A DNA stretch of 34,074 nucleotides from a bacterium. Lineage in GTDB: Bacteria; Planctomycetota; UBA1135; GCA-002686595. The translations under genes were made by a program, and so were the position numbers. The notes below the pieces were generated by a model. The model saw only the letters and a program-made list of their open reading frames with translations. It had not been told where the DNA came from and ran no database searches. The DNA lies in assembly GCA_024226735.1 (NCBI GenBank), contig JAAELL010000438.1, positions 1 to 34,074 on the forward strand, in the 5' to 3' direction. Positions 24,345 through 32,706 of this stretch are shown in pieces. How positions within the stretch are numbered: the stretch's first letter is position 1; every line of letters begins with the position of its first letter.

Positions 24345-26087
24345 CTACCGCTCGCTCCCCCGCAGCTCGGCCGTCGCCTCTTCGTCGACGAGTCCCGTCA
24401 GGGGATCGACCTCGACGCCGTAGTCCTCGCGCGCGGAGGTGCGTGAGAGGATGCCGTCGCGTACCTCCTCGCAAACCTTCTGCGCGGGCCGCTCGAGCGG
24501 ATCGCCGTAGCCACCGCCGCCCCCGGCCTCCTGCTCGTACAGCGTATCGCTCGGAACCCCCGTGACCATGTCCTTGCTCGTCGGCCGGTACGCTTCGCCG
24601 TCCGGATAGCGCAGCTCGATCCGGTTGAGCGTTCCATCCCCGCCACCGAAGAGGCCGAAGGCCGGCTCCTCGTCACCGTCGCCGAAGGTGACCACCTGCG
24701 TGTCCTCGCCGCCCATGCGATAGCGCGTGCGGACACCGAGCCCGCCGCGCTGCCGGCCGACGCCGGCCGAGTCGATCAGGAACTCGTGCTCGAGCAGGAG
24801 GTGCGGCGTCTGCTGCTCGAACATCTCGTAGTCCTGATCGAGCAGCCCGCCCGAGGCGTCGATCATGCCGATGTGGTCGTAGCCGTCACAGTCCGACATT
24901 GCCCCGGATCCCCCTTTGAGGCCCATGAACAGGATGTCGACGTAGGCGTCGTTCTTGCGCGGATCGTGGCCGCTCGAGAGCGAGCAGAGCAGGTTGTTCC
25001 AGCCTGCGGTGACGCGCCGCGGAATGACCGGGGCGAGGGCGCGGATGATCGCGTCCGCGTTGGGCGGGCAGAGGTGGTTCCCGAAGGTCGTCGCCGCCGG
25101 ATAGGCGGCGTTCAGGATGGTCCCCTCGGGGATGACGATCTTCACGGGCCGCGTCATCCCGTCGTTGTGCGGGATGTCGGGGTTGACCATCTGCAGGAAG
25201 GTCAGGAGCGTCGCCGATGCGCTCGAGGTGTAGGTGCCGTTGACGAACCCGTTCGTCTGGGCGTCGGTGTCGGAGTAGTCGAAGACGATCGCCGAGTCCT
25301 CGACGGTGATCTGCACGCGAATCGTGTACTTCGAGCCGGGGTTCTTCCCGTCGAAGAAGACCAAGCCCTCGCCCGCGTAGAGGCCGTTCGGGATCGAGCG
25401 GATCTCGGCCTCCATCATCTTCCGGGTCGATTCGAACAGGTGCTCCTTGTGCGCCTCGAATCGATCGAGCCCGTACTTCTCGACCAGCGCGACGAGCCGG
25501 CGCTCGCCGACCGTGCACGCGCCGATCTCTGCGCGCATGTCCTCCTGGACGATGTCGAGCCGCACGTTCGCGAAGATCAGGTCCCACACGTCCTGGCGGA
25601 TCACGCCGCGCTCGACCACCTTGACGGCGGGGATACGCAGAGCCTCCTGCCACACTTCGGTCGCGTTCGGGTTGTACCCGCCGCGCACGTTTCCACCGAT
25701 GTCGGCCTGGTGGCCCTTGGTGGCGGACCACCCGATCAACACGTCGCCGACGAAGATCGGCTTGAAGGCCGCGACGTCGTTGTTCTGGTTGCCGAGCGAG
25801 AAGACGTCGTTGTGGAAGAAGACGTCTCCGGGGAAGACGTTGCCCGCGAACTTCCGTGCGATGTGCGCACACACGGGGCTGAGCGAGAAGCTCAGGATCG
25901 GCAGGTTCTCGGTCTGCTCGAGCATGCGGCCCTCGGCGTCGTAGAGGCCGGTGACGAAGTCCTTCGCCTCGCACAGGATCGGCGAGCGCGTGGTCTTCTC
26001 CATGCTGATGCTCATCTCGTCGGTGATCGCCTTGAGCGCGCGGCCGATGATGGAGACCAGAACCGGATCGATCTCGGGCGAGGTCAT
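24345..26087 (-). CDS. hyuB: Hydantoinase B / N-methylhydantoinase beta-type subunit
   Basis: 580 residues of the HyuB family (shared with 5-oxoprolinase C-terminal half and acetone carboxylase subunits). Conserved metal-site stretches are visible: F-H-N-D-V-F at 91-96 and G-H-Q-A-D-I-G-G at 125-132, and the glycine-rich C-terminal G-G-G-G-G-Y-G-D-P typical of the family. It starts 2 bp after HyuA, with which it would form an ATP-dependent cyclic-amide hydrolase: HyuA activates the carbonyl oxygen by phosphorylation and HyuB completes the hydrolysis. A hydantoinase-like enzyme is proposed to open the lactam ring of 2-oxo-indoleacetate in Azoarcus. The family is certain; the substrate is inferred. 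Confidence 0.92.
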   Translation of the reverse strand: MTSPEIDPVLVSIIGRALKAITDEMSISMEKTTRSPILCEAKDFVTGLYDAEGRMLEQTENLPILSFSLSPVCAHIARKFAGNVFPGDVFFHNDVFSLGNQNNDVAAFKPIFVGDVLIGWSATKGHQADIGGNVRGGYNPNATEVWQEALRIPAVKVVERGVIRQDVWDLIFANVRLDIVQEDMRAEIGACTVGERRLVALVEKYGLDRFEAHKEHLFESTRKMMEAEIRSIPNGLYAGEGLVFFDGKNPGSKYTIRVQITVEDSAIVFDYSDTDAQTNGFVNGTYTSSASATLLTFLQMVNPDIPHNDGMTRPVKIVIPEGTILNAAYPAATTFGNHLCPPNADAIIRALAPVIPRRVTAGWNNLLCSLSSGHDPRKNDAYVDILFMGLKGGSGAMSDCDGYDHIGMIDASGGLLDQDYEMFEQQTPHLLLEHEFLIDSAGVGRQRGGLGVRTRYRMGGEDTQVVTFGDGDEEPAFGLFGGGDGTLNRIELRYPDGEAYRPTSKDMVTGVPSDTLYEQEAGGGGGYGDPLERPAQKVCEEVRDGILSRTSAREDYGVEVDPLTGLVDEEATAELRGSER

Positions 26088-26089
26088 GG

Positions 26090-28165
26090 TCAGCCCTCCT
26101 TCCTGGTCAAGAGACAGCTTCCGTGGTCGTCGATACGGGTTCGAAAGGCATCGCTGACGAAGATGGTCGTGTCGGTGCGCTCGATCAGCGCGGGTCCGTC
26201 GAGCACGTTGCCGGCTCGGAGAGCGTGGCCGTCGAAGACGGGCACGTCGGCGAAGGCGGAGATCTCGGGTACGAAGGCCTGGCGAACGCCCTTGCGCGCG
26301 GCCGACGGATCGGGTCCGCCTGGATCGAGTCGCAGGATCTCGGGCTTGTCCGTGGCCCCTATGGCGCGCACGCGCACGTTGATCAGCTCGAGGTCGGTGC
26401 CCTCCGCCGAGAGCTCGTAGCCGTAGAGGCGGTCGTGCTCGCGATGGAAGGCAGCGGCGATCGCCGCGGTGTCGCCGTTCTCGATCATCGCGGTCGTGAC
26501 CGGCACCGTGACCTCGTGGTACTGCTTGGCGTAGCGCAGGTCGAGGTCGATCCGGTGCTCGATGCGTCCGGAGTCAACGCCCTCCTCGCCCAGGAGCGCG
26601 GCACCCTCGCCCGTCATCTCGCCCACGAGCGAACGCAAACGAGCCGTGTCCAGGTCTCCGAAGCGGCACACGTAGGAGCGCACGTAGTCGTGGCGCAGGT
26701 CGCCCAGCAGCATGCCCGTCGCGCAGAGAACGGACGCCGTGGGCGGCACGCAGAGCTCCGGCATCTCGAGCTCGTTCGCGATCATGCAGGCGTGCAGCGC
26801 CCCCGCGCCGCCCGCCACCACCATCGGAAACTCCCGCGGGTCGAGCCCGCGGCGCACGGTGATCGCGCGGACGCCGTGGGCCATGTTCGTGTTGATGACC
26901 CGGTACATCCCGGCCGCCGCCTCCTCCACGCTCAGACCGAGCGGCTGAGCCACGTGGAGATCGATCGACCTCCTGGCAGCCTCGGGATCGAGGTGCATCT
27001 TCCCGCCCGCGAAGTAGGCGGGATCGAGATAGCCGAGAGCCACGTTCGCGTCGGTGCACGTCGGCCGCTCGCCGCCGCGTCCGTAGCAGGCCGGCCCGGG
27101 CTTGGCGCCCGCCGACTGCGGGCCCATGCGCAGGAGCCCGCCCTCGTCGATCCAGCCGATGCTCCCGCCGCCCGCACCGATGGTCGTGATCGCCAGCATC
27201 GGGAGCGCGATGCGCAGCCGCTCGATGTCGCTCTCGCTGACCATCTCGGCCTCGCCGCCGCGGACCAGGGAGGCGTCGAAGCTGGTCCCCCCCATGTCGA
27301 CGACGATGCAGTCGTCGCGTCCGAACAGCCGCGTGTAGGCCACCGCCGCCTCGGGGCCGCCCGCCGGCCCCGAGAGCAAGGTCGTGGCGGGTCGCGCGAG
27401 GGCCACCTCCGGAAGGGCCACGCCACCGTTCGACTGCATGATGAGCAGCACGCCCTCGAAGCCGATCTCGGCCAGCTTGGCAGTGAGGCTCTGCAGGTAG
27501 TCGCGCAGGATCGGCCCCACATAGGAGTTGAGCACCGTCGTCGACACACGGTTGTAGAAGCGCACCGTGGGCAGCACCTCGGAGGACACGCTCACGTGCA
27601 TGCCGGGCAGCTCCTCGCGCAGGATCCCCGCTGCCTCCTCCTCATGGGACCCGTTCGCGAAGGCGTTCATGAAGCAGACCGCGACGGCCTCGACGGCCTC
27701 GTCCCGGAACACGCCCGCCGCATCGCGCACCGCTTCGGAATCGAGCGGCGTGAGCTCGTCACCCTTGTAGTCGCGCCGTCCGCGGACAGAGCGGCGCAGG
27801 TACCTGGGCACGAGCGGGACGACGTTCTGGAAGTGGTTGTCGTACTGCTCCTCACGCACACCGCGACGCATCTCGAGCGCGTCGCGCACGCCTTCGGTCG
27901 TCAAGAGCCCGGTCTTCGCCCCACCGCGCGTGAGCGTGGCGTTCGTCGTGACGGTCGTGCCGTGGACGATCGTCGTCACGTCGGCCACGAACGCCTCGAG
28001 CGCCACGCCCCGGGCCTCGGCGATGGCCCGCAAGCCGTCGAGCACGCCCCCCGAGGGGTCGTCGGGCGTGGACAGCGTCTTGTAGGTCTCGACCTCCCCC
28101 GCGGACGACCACAGGTAGAGGTCGGTGAAGGTGCCGCCGACATCGATTCCGATCTTGTAGGTCAT
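26090..28165 (-). CDS. hyuA: Hydantoinase A / ATP-dependent hydantoinase alpha-type subunit
   Basis: 691 residues, the usual HyuA size. The actin-like ATPase fold is marked by G-I-D-V-G-G-T-F-T-D at 6-15 (first phosphate motif), a second acidic motif V-V-D-M-G-G-T-S-F-D near 290, and G-A-G-G-G-S-I-G-W shortly after. The ATG at 28165 overlaps the IorB stop as ATGA. Together with HyuB it should hydrolyse a five-membered lactam at the cost of ATP. In this operon the expected substrate is the oxindole ring made by the molybdenum hydroxylase, yielding a (2-aminophenyl)succinate derivative. Acetone/acetophenone carboxylase and 5-oxoprolinase are related families; no third carboxylase subunit is present. 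Confidence 0.92.
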   Translation of the reverse strand: MTYKIGIDVGGTFTDLYLWSSAGEVETYKTLSTPDDPSGGVLDGLRAIAEARGVALEAFVADVTTIVHGTTVTTNATLTRGGAKTGLLTTEGVRDALEMRRGVREEQYDNHFQNVVPLVPRYLRRSVRGRRDYKGDELTPLDSEAVRDAAGVFRDEAVEAVAVCFMNAFANGSHEEEAAGILREELPGMHVSVSSEVLPTVRFYNRVSTTVLNSYVGPILRDYLQSLTAKLAEIGFEGVLLIMQSNGGVALPEVALARPATTLLSGPAGGPEAAVAYTRLFGRDDCIVVDMGGTSFDASLVRGGEAEMVSESDIERLRIALPMLAITTIGAGGGSIGWIDEGGLLRMGPQSAGAKPGPACYGRGGERPTCTDANVALGYLDPAYFAGGKMHLDPEAARRSIDLHVAQPLGLSVEEAAAGMYRVINTNMAHGVRAITVRRGLDPREFPMVVAGGAGALHACMIANELEMPELCVPPTASVLCATGMLLGDLRHDYVRSYVCRFGDLDTARLRSLVGEMTGEGAALLGEEGVDSGRIEHRIDLDLRYAKQYHEVTVPVTTAMIENGDTAAIAAAFHREHDRLYGYELSAEGTDLELINVRVRAIGATDKPEILRLDPGGPDPSAARKGVRQAFVPEISAFADVPVFDGHALRAGNVLDGPALIERTDTTIFVSDAFRTRIDDHGSCLLTRKEG

Positions 28166-28806
28166 CGCCCGGCCACCTCCCCCCGTCGAGCGCAGGAAGC
28201 CGACGCTGCAGCCTCGCTACCCAGCCTGCACCCCAGCTCGAAGGCTCGCAGATTCACCCGCCCCAGCGCAGAGTGCCCCAGTCCCTCTGCCACGCTCAGG
28301 ATCGCCGCGGCCGGAATGGGCAGGATGTCGAGACCCGACAGCACACCGAGCATGGCAACGTTGAGCGAGTGAGCCGAACCAGCCTCGCGCGCGGCTGCCG
28401 ACGCATCGACGACCAGGACCCGCGAGGTGACCTTGGCGACCTCCACGACGACCGATTCGATCGAAGGGCCGCTGAGTCCCCGCGAGGTGAGCGAGTAGGG
28501 CACGATGCACGTGGGCTCGATCACGACGGTGGTCTCGGAATTCATGCGCGGGATGGCGCGCTGGGCCTCGAGCGGCTCGAGCGCGAGCACGATGTCGGCT
28601 TCGCCGCGCGAGATGAAGCCGCTGGCTCCCGGCCCGACGATCAAGCTGGCCTCCACGCTTCCGCCCCGCTGGGCGAGACCGTGATCCTGGCCCACGCGAA
28701 CCTCCAGCCCCGCCGCCATCCCCGCGGCGCCGAGCAGCCGGACCGTGCTCAGGATTCCCTGCCCCCCGACACCGACGGCCAGCAGCTTGAAGGCATGCGT
28801 CGTCAA
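28162..28806 (-). CDS. iorB: Indolepyruvate ferredoxin oxidoreductase, beta (gamma-domain) subunit
   Basis: 214 residues of the pyruvate/ketoisovalerate oxidoreductase gamma-domain family: G-V-G-G-Q-G-I-L-S-T at 12-21, Q-D-H-G-L-A-Q-R-G-G and L-E-P-L-E-A-Q-R. The start is taken as a TTG at 28806. It overlaps the upstream TGA as TTGA, AGGGAG lies 6 bases before it, and the family begins precisely there; an ATG at 28875 would add 23 unrelated residues. With the fused alpha protein it forms the thiamine-diphosphate enzyme that decarboxylates an aryl-2-oxoacid to the acyl-CoA. In the operon it would supply indoleacetyl-CoA. The end overlaps HyuA by 4 bp. Confidence 0.9.
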   Translation of the reverse strand: MTTHAFKLLAVGVGGQGILSTVRLLGAAGMAAGLEVRVGQDHGLAQRGGSVEASLIVGPGASGFISRGEADIVLALEPLEAQRAIPRMNSETTVVIEPTCIVPYSLTSRGLSGPSIESVVVEVAKVTSRVLVVDASAAAREAGSAHSLNVAMLGVLSGLDILPIPAAAILSVAEGLGHSALGRVNLRAFELGCRLGSEAAASASCARRGEVAGR

Positions 28807-31800
28807 GGCAGGCTCCCTATTGACGAGAGCGCAGGGGCGGCGGCAAGCGCACCGTTCGGGCAGAATTGTGCGCACACGTCACACCCCACGCAGAGATCGG
28901 GATCGATCTCGACCCGGTCCCCGTCGAGCAAGAAGGCCGGGCACCCGAAGAGATCGAGGCAAGAACGGCAGTTTCCGCACTGACCGCAGAACAGGCAGCG
29001 GTTCGCCTCCGCGCGCGCGCCCTCCTCGTCGAAGGTACCGACGACCTCGTCGAAGGAGCCCGTGCGCGCCGCGGGATCCAGCTCGGGAGGGTGCCTGCGT
29101 TCCTCCTGATGCGAACGCCAGCGCTTGTTCTCGTTCCGCGTCACGAAGGGCGGCGGAATCGGAGGCGGCGGCCGGCGATCGGCGAGCTCGTTCCCGCGCA
29201 GCGTCCGGTCGATGCCCCATGCTGCCCGACGTCCGGCGGCGATGGCGCCCGTGACGGTGCGGTCGCGCGCGGTGAGGTCCCCCGCCGCGAACACACGTGG
29301 ATGCGAGGTGAGATGCGTCTCCGTGTCGACGCGAACGAGGCCACCCTCGCACTCCAGGTCGATCCCGAGGCCGCCGAGGACCGAGTCGTCCAGCCGCTGA
29401 CCGATGGCGACGATCAGGAGTTCCGCCCCGAGGATCTCCTGCGTGCCCGGGATCGCCTCGTAGGCATCCGGATGGAGGCGGCCGGCCACGGCTCGGCTCG
29501 ACTCCGCGGGCTGCACGCGAACGTGACGCACACCCTCCTCGATCAGGTCCGTAGCCTTCCAGCCCGCGCGGATCACGACGCCCTCGCGCTCGGCCTCGAG
29601 GATCTCCTCGGGGATAGCGGGCATGTGCTCGCGATCTTCCAGGCTGACGATCACGACTTTCTTGGCCCCCCTGCGCAGGGCGCTCCGCGAGGCGTCAATG
29701 GCGGAGTTGCCGCCGCCGATGACGACGACCCGCTCGCCGGAGCCCTGTCCAGCCGAGGAGGAGTCGGGCTGCGCGGACAGATAGTCGAGGGCGTCGAGCA
29801 CGCGCGGTCCCTCACCGGCCAGCGGGAGCTCGACTCCGCGGCCGCCGCCCATGGCGAGCAGCACGGCCCCGTGCTCTTCCAGGAGAGTCTCGAGTTGCAG
29901 GTCGCCGCCGAGCCGCCGGCCGCCTTCGAAGTGCACGCCGTGGTCCAGGATCCGCGCCACGTCCCGCTGCAATGCCTCGCGCGGCAACCGGTAGGCCGGA
30001 ATACCCGTGAGGAGCATTCCCCCGGGCGCCTCGTTGGCGTCGAAGACGCGGACCTCGTAGCCCCGCAGGCGGAGCTCGTAGGCCGCCGCGAGCCCCGCCG
30101 GGCCCGCGCCGACGATCGCGACGCTCTTACCGTTGCCAGGTTCGAGCTCGGGCCGGTAGGCCGGCTCGTCGCATTCCCGCGCCCATTGCAGGACGAACTT
30201 CTTCAGGTCGTTGATGGCGATCGGCTGGTCGACGGTTCCGCGCTCGCAGACGGACTCGCAGGGCTTGTCGCAGACGCGACAGACGGAATCGGGCAACGCC
30301 AATGCGTCCATGATCAGCTCGAGGGCCTCCGCGTAGCGACCCGACGCGATGTGTGCGGCGTAGCCCTGCACGCAGAGATAGAGCGGGCACTTCTCCGCGC
30401 AGGGGGCGACCGCGGGCCGCGCCTGCTCGCGATCGGACTCGAGAGAGCGCATGCGCACGATCTGGCGCTCGAAGTCCTCGGCAGAGCTCTGCGCGCAGCG
30501 CAGCCCGTGCGAGGAGCGCCCGCAGTGTCCGCAACTCGCGTGGTCGACCTCGAAGGTGCCGACCTTGGCGGCCGGCTTGGCACCGTCCGTCCGGAGGTGA
30601 GACCGCACCTCGAACACGGGACAGACCCGCTGCGTGATGATGACGCTCAGCCCGCGTCGATCCCGCGCACGTTCGAAGGCCCGACAGGCAGCCTCGAGAT
30701 CGTTTGGATCGACCGCTTCCACGTGCTTGGCGCCGAGCGCCCTGACCGTGCCCTCGATGTTGCCCAGGTGCTCGCTCCGGCCGTCGATGATCTTCGCGGC
30801 CGGACTCTCCTGGAATCCGGTCATCGCCGTGATGCCGTTGTCCATGATGACGGCCACCATGTCGACGTCGCTCTTGATGACGTTCAACAAGGCCGGCATT
30901 CCGGAGTGAAAGAAGGTCGAATCCCCCAAGAAGCCCAGGGTCTGCTTCCCCGTCATCCGCGCGACCCCCGCGGCGAGCGTGAAGCCCGCCCCCATGCAGA
31001 GCAACGCGTCGCCCGCCTTCAGCGGAGGCGCAGTGCCGAGCGTGTAGCAGCCGATGTCATTGAAGTAGAGAGCGTCGTCGCCGAAGACGGTGCGGGCGGC
31101 GAAGAAGGCCGAGCGGTGCGGACAGGAAGGGCAGAGTGACGGCGGGCGCTCGGCCGGCGGCTGGTGGTCGCCCGTGAGCGCCGGCGGCTCGCCGACCTGC
31201 AGGGCTTCGTGGAACGCCCTGCGGATGACCTCCGGGTCGTACTCGCCCTGCTCGGGCAGATGGCCCGTCCGCTTCCCGAGCACTCTCGTCCCGAGCCCGT
31301 GCAGGGCGAGGAGGGCGCGCAGGCGGTCTTCGAGGTAGGGCGAGAGCTCCTCGACGACGAGGAGCGTCTCGACCTCGCGCAAGCTTGACAGGAGCCACTC
31401 CTCGGGGAGGGGGTAGATGGTGCTCAGCTGGAAGAGCGCGATCTCGTTCTCGGCACCCAGCTCCGCAAGGGTGTCGGCGCAGGTGGCCGCGGGTGCCCCC
31501 GAGGCCAGGACCGCCGTGCTACGGGAGCCACTGCAGCTGAACAACGCGGACTCCTCGATGAGCTCGCGCGCGGTCGCGAGGCGCTCGATGATCTCCCTCC
31601 GGAACCTGCGCGCGTTCGCGGGCATGGGGATGTAGCGCCCGGGTGAGCGCACGAAACCCGTTTGCCGCCGGGCGCCGATGGGGCCGAAGCGCACGGGCGC
31701 CATCGTGTGGCAAACCCGGGTCGTGGGGCGTACGAGAACCGGAAGCCTGGAACGCTCCGAGAGCTCGAAGGCGAAGCGCGTGACGTCGAGCGCATCCTGC

Positions 31801-32246
31801 GGCGTCCGCGGATCGAGGAGCGGCACGTGGAGCATGTCAGCGAGATGGCGCTGGTCTTGCTCGTTGGGACTCGTGAGGCAGGACGGATCCCCGGCGCTGA
31901 CGATGACCAGGCCCCCCTCCACGCCGATGTAGGGGATGGTGCTGAGCGGGTCGCCCGCGTACATCAGCCCCAGGTGCTTCATCGCGACGATCGACCGTGC
32001 TCCGGCGAGCGACGCGGCAAAGGCCATCTCGAGCGCGATCTTCTCGTTCACCGAGTACTCGAAGGGAATCCCGAGCGCTGGGGCGAGCTCGGCGAAGCCG
32101 TCGGTCACCTCGGTCGAGGGCGTGCCCGGGTAGCCACAGGCAAAACCGACTCCAGCCTCGATCGCGCCCCGCACGATGGCGTCGTTGCCCAGCAGCAGCG
32201 CGGAACGTCCCGGCCGATCGAGTAGCAGGTCTCTGCGAGAGCCCAT
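28803..32246 (-). CDS. iorA: IorA fused to GltD-like FAD/NAD(P) oxidoreductase and ferredoxin domains
   Basis: 1147 residues. Residues 1-545 are indolepyruvate ferredoxin oxidoreductase alpha: pyrimidine-binding part at the start, C-P-S-C-P-H-R at 372-378, and the thiamine diphosphate motif G-D-S-T-F-F-H-S-G-M at 441-450 followed by D-N-G-I-T-A-M-T-G. Residues 610-700 are the cysteine-rich N-terminal domain of the glutamate synthase beta/DPD type (C616, C620, C656, C659, C663, C667). FAD is bound at V-G-A-G-P-A-G-L-A (712-720) and NAD(P) at V-I-G-G-G-N-S-A-I (842-850), with F-A-A-G-D-L at 986-991. Two ferredoxin-type clusters close the protein (1084-1102 and 1119-1129). The normal IorA ferredoxin tail seems displaced to the end. 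The fusion should couple arylpyruvate oxidation to NAD(P)+ reduction. First gene of the operon. Confidence 0.9.
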   Translation of the reverse strand: MGSRRDLLLDRPGRSALLLGNDAIVRGAIEAGVGFACGYPGTPSTEVTDGFAELAPALGIPFEYSVNEKIALEMAFAASLAGARSIVAMKHLGLMYAGDPLSTIPYIGVEGGLVIVSAGDPSCLTSPNEQDQRHLADMLHVPLLDPRTPQDALDVTRFAFELSERSRLPVLVRPTTRVCHTMAPVRFGPIGARRQTGFVRSPGRYIPMPANARRFRREIIERLATARELIEESALFSCSGSRSTAVLASGAPAATCADTLAELGAENEIALFQLSTIYPLPEEWLLSSLREVETLLVVEELSPYLEDRLRALLALHGLGTRVLGKRTGHLPEQGEYDPEVIRRAFHEALQVGEPPALTGDHQPPAERPPSLCPSCPHRSAFFAARTVFGDDALYFNDIGCYTLGTAPPLKAGDALLCMGAGFTLAAGVARMTGKQTLGFLGDSTFFHSGMPALLNVIKSDVDMVAVIMDNGITAMTGFQESPAAKIIDGRSEHLGNIEGTVRALGAKHVEAVDPNDLEAACRAFERARDRRGLSVIITQRVCPVFEVRSHLRTDGAKPAAKVGTFEVDHASCGHCGRSSHGLRCAQSSAEDFERQIVRMRSLESDREQARPAVAPCAEKCPLYLCVQGYAAHIASGRYAEALELIMDALALPDSVCRVCDKPCESVCERGTVDQPIAINDLKKFVLQWARECDEPAYRPELEPGNGKSVAIVGAGPAGLAAAYELRLRGYEVRVFDANEAPGGMLLTGIPAYRLPREALQRDVARILDHGVHFEGGRRLGGDLQLETLLEEHGAVLLAMGGGRGVELPLAGEGPRVLDALDYLSAQPDSSSAGQGSGERVVVIGGGNSAIDASRSALRRGAKKVVIVSLEDREHMPAIPEEILEAEREGVVIRAGWKATDLIEEGVRHVRVQPAESSRAVAGRLHPDAYEAIPGTQEILGAELLIVAIGQRLDDSVLGGLGIDLECEGGLVRVDTETHLTSHPRVFAAGDLTARDRTVTGAIAAGRRAAWGIDRTLRGNELADRRPPPPIPPPFVTRNENKRWRSHQEERRHPPELDPAARTGSFDEVVGTFDEEGARAEANRCLFCGQCGNCRSCLDLFGCPAFLLDGDRVEIDPDLCVGCDVCAQFCPNGALAAAPALSSIGSLP

Positions 32247-32408
32247 GGGTCAGTCCTGGCCCTGCCATTCCGACAGAACCTGCCAAAAGGACAACTCGAT
32301 GGCTCTCATTGAACGTCTCTCGGCCCGCCGGCGCCCGGCATCACGCCGCCGGGACGGCACACGGTAGGCGAACGGCAGGTCAATCAGGATAAGAGGATGC
32401 GTTTTTCT

Positions 32409-32567
32409 TCACAATGAGCCGCTGGGCTCGGGCCGCCTGAGGTCCGGGGACTCGGCGTGCGCCTTTTGCCTCCAGTCCTTCGACCCGTCCCAGAGCCGCT
32501 GCAGCTTGCTCCGTTTGGCCACGGCGAGACAGTCGAGCCGCACGATGCCCCGGAGCATCGCGAGCAG
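32409..32567 (-). pseudogene. Coding-like C-terminal remnant, unidentified
   Basis: In phase with a TGA at 32409-32411 the minus strand reads L-L-A-M-L-R-G-I-V-R-L-D-C-L-A-V-A-K-R-S and ends P-E-P-S-G-S-L, about 52 residues with protein-like composition. Immediately upstream (to about 32660) a different frame looks coding instead (A-D-G-L-A-L-T-A-A-Q-I-E-T-S-G), so this may be a decayed, frameshifted gene. No family is recognised. The stretch 32247-32408 holds only the operon leader, where no clear promoter is seen. Confidence 0.25.
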
Positions 32568-32706
32568 TCGATGTCGAGTCGCAGCTCCACCACGGGTCCG
32601 CTGGTCTCGATCTGAGCGGCGGTCAGGGCCAGACCGTCGGCGTGGACCCGCTCTGGGTGACCGCGTGGATTGCGATGATCCCCCCCCTGGGCCTTGACTG
32701 GCGCTT

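Larger units (their letters stand above)
12519..32246 (-). other. Fourteen-gene operon, probable anaerobic indolepyruvate/indoleacetate degradation
   Basis: Fourteen genes on one strand with no gap over 16 bp. Seven junctions are 4-bp start/stop overlaps: at 28803-28806 (TTGA), 28162-28165, 23225-23228, 19088-19091 and 16150-16153 (ATGA), and 22827-22830 and 18594-18597 (GTGA). The other six gaps are 1-16 bp. The enzyme set (Mo hydroxylase, HyuAB, CoA-transferase, B12 mutase pair, decarboxylating-type acyl-CoA dehydrogenase, dehydrogenase/hydratase fusion, thiolase) is that reported for indoleacetate-induced genes in Azoarcus/Aromatoleum. Ior genes and an epimerase are additional, while the CoA ligase, GntR regulator and ABC binding protein reported there are absent. 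No convincing promoter was found in 32247-32400; an AGGA lies about 10 bases before the first ATG. Confidence 0.8.

Noticed and set aside
24345..28165. Acetone or acetophenone carboxylase
   Set aside because: Only HyuA and HyuB homologues are present, without the additional small subunits of those carboxylases, and no ketone substrate is suggested by the neighbours.
24786..28372. Long plus-strand reading frames opposite the HyuA/HyuB genes
   Set aside because: They are mirror frames of strongly conserved minus-strand genes in GC-rich DNA, with no recognisable domains of their own.
32247..32400. Sigma-70 promoter for the operon (TTGACC near 32379)
   Set aside because: No -10-like hexamer stands at a suitable distance, so no promoter is called.
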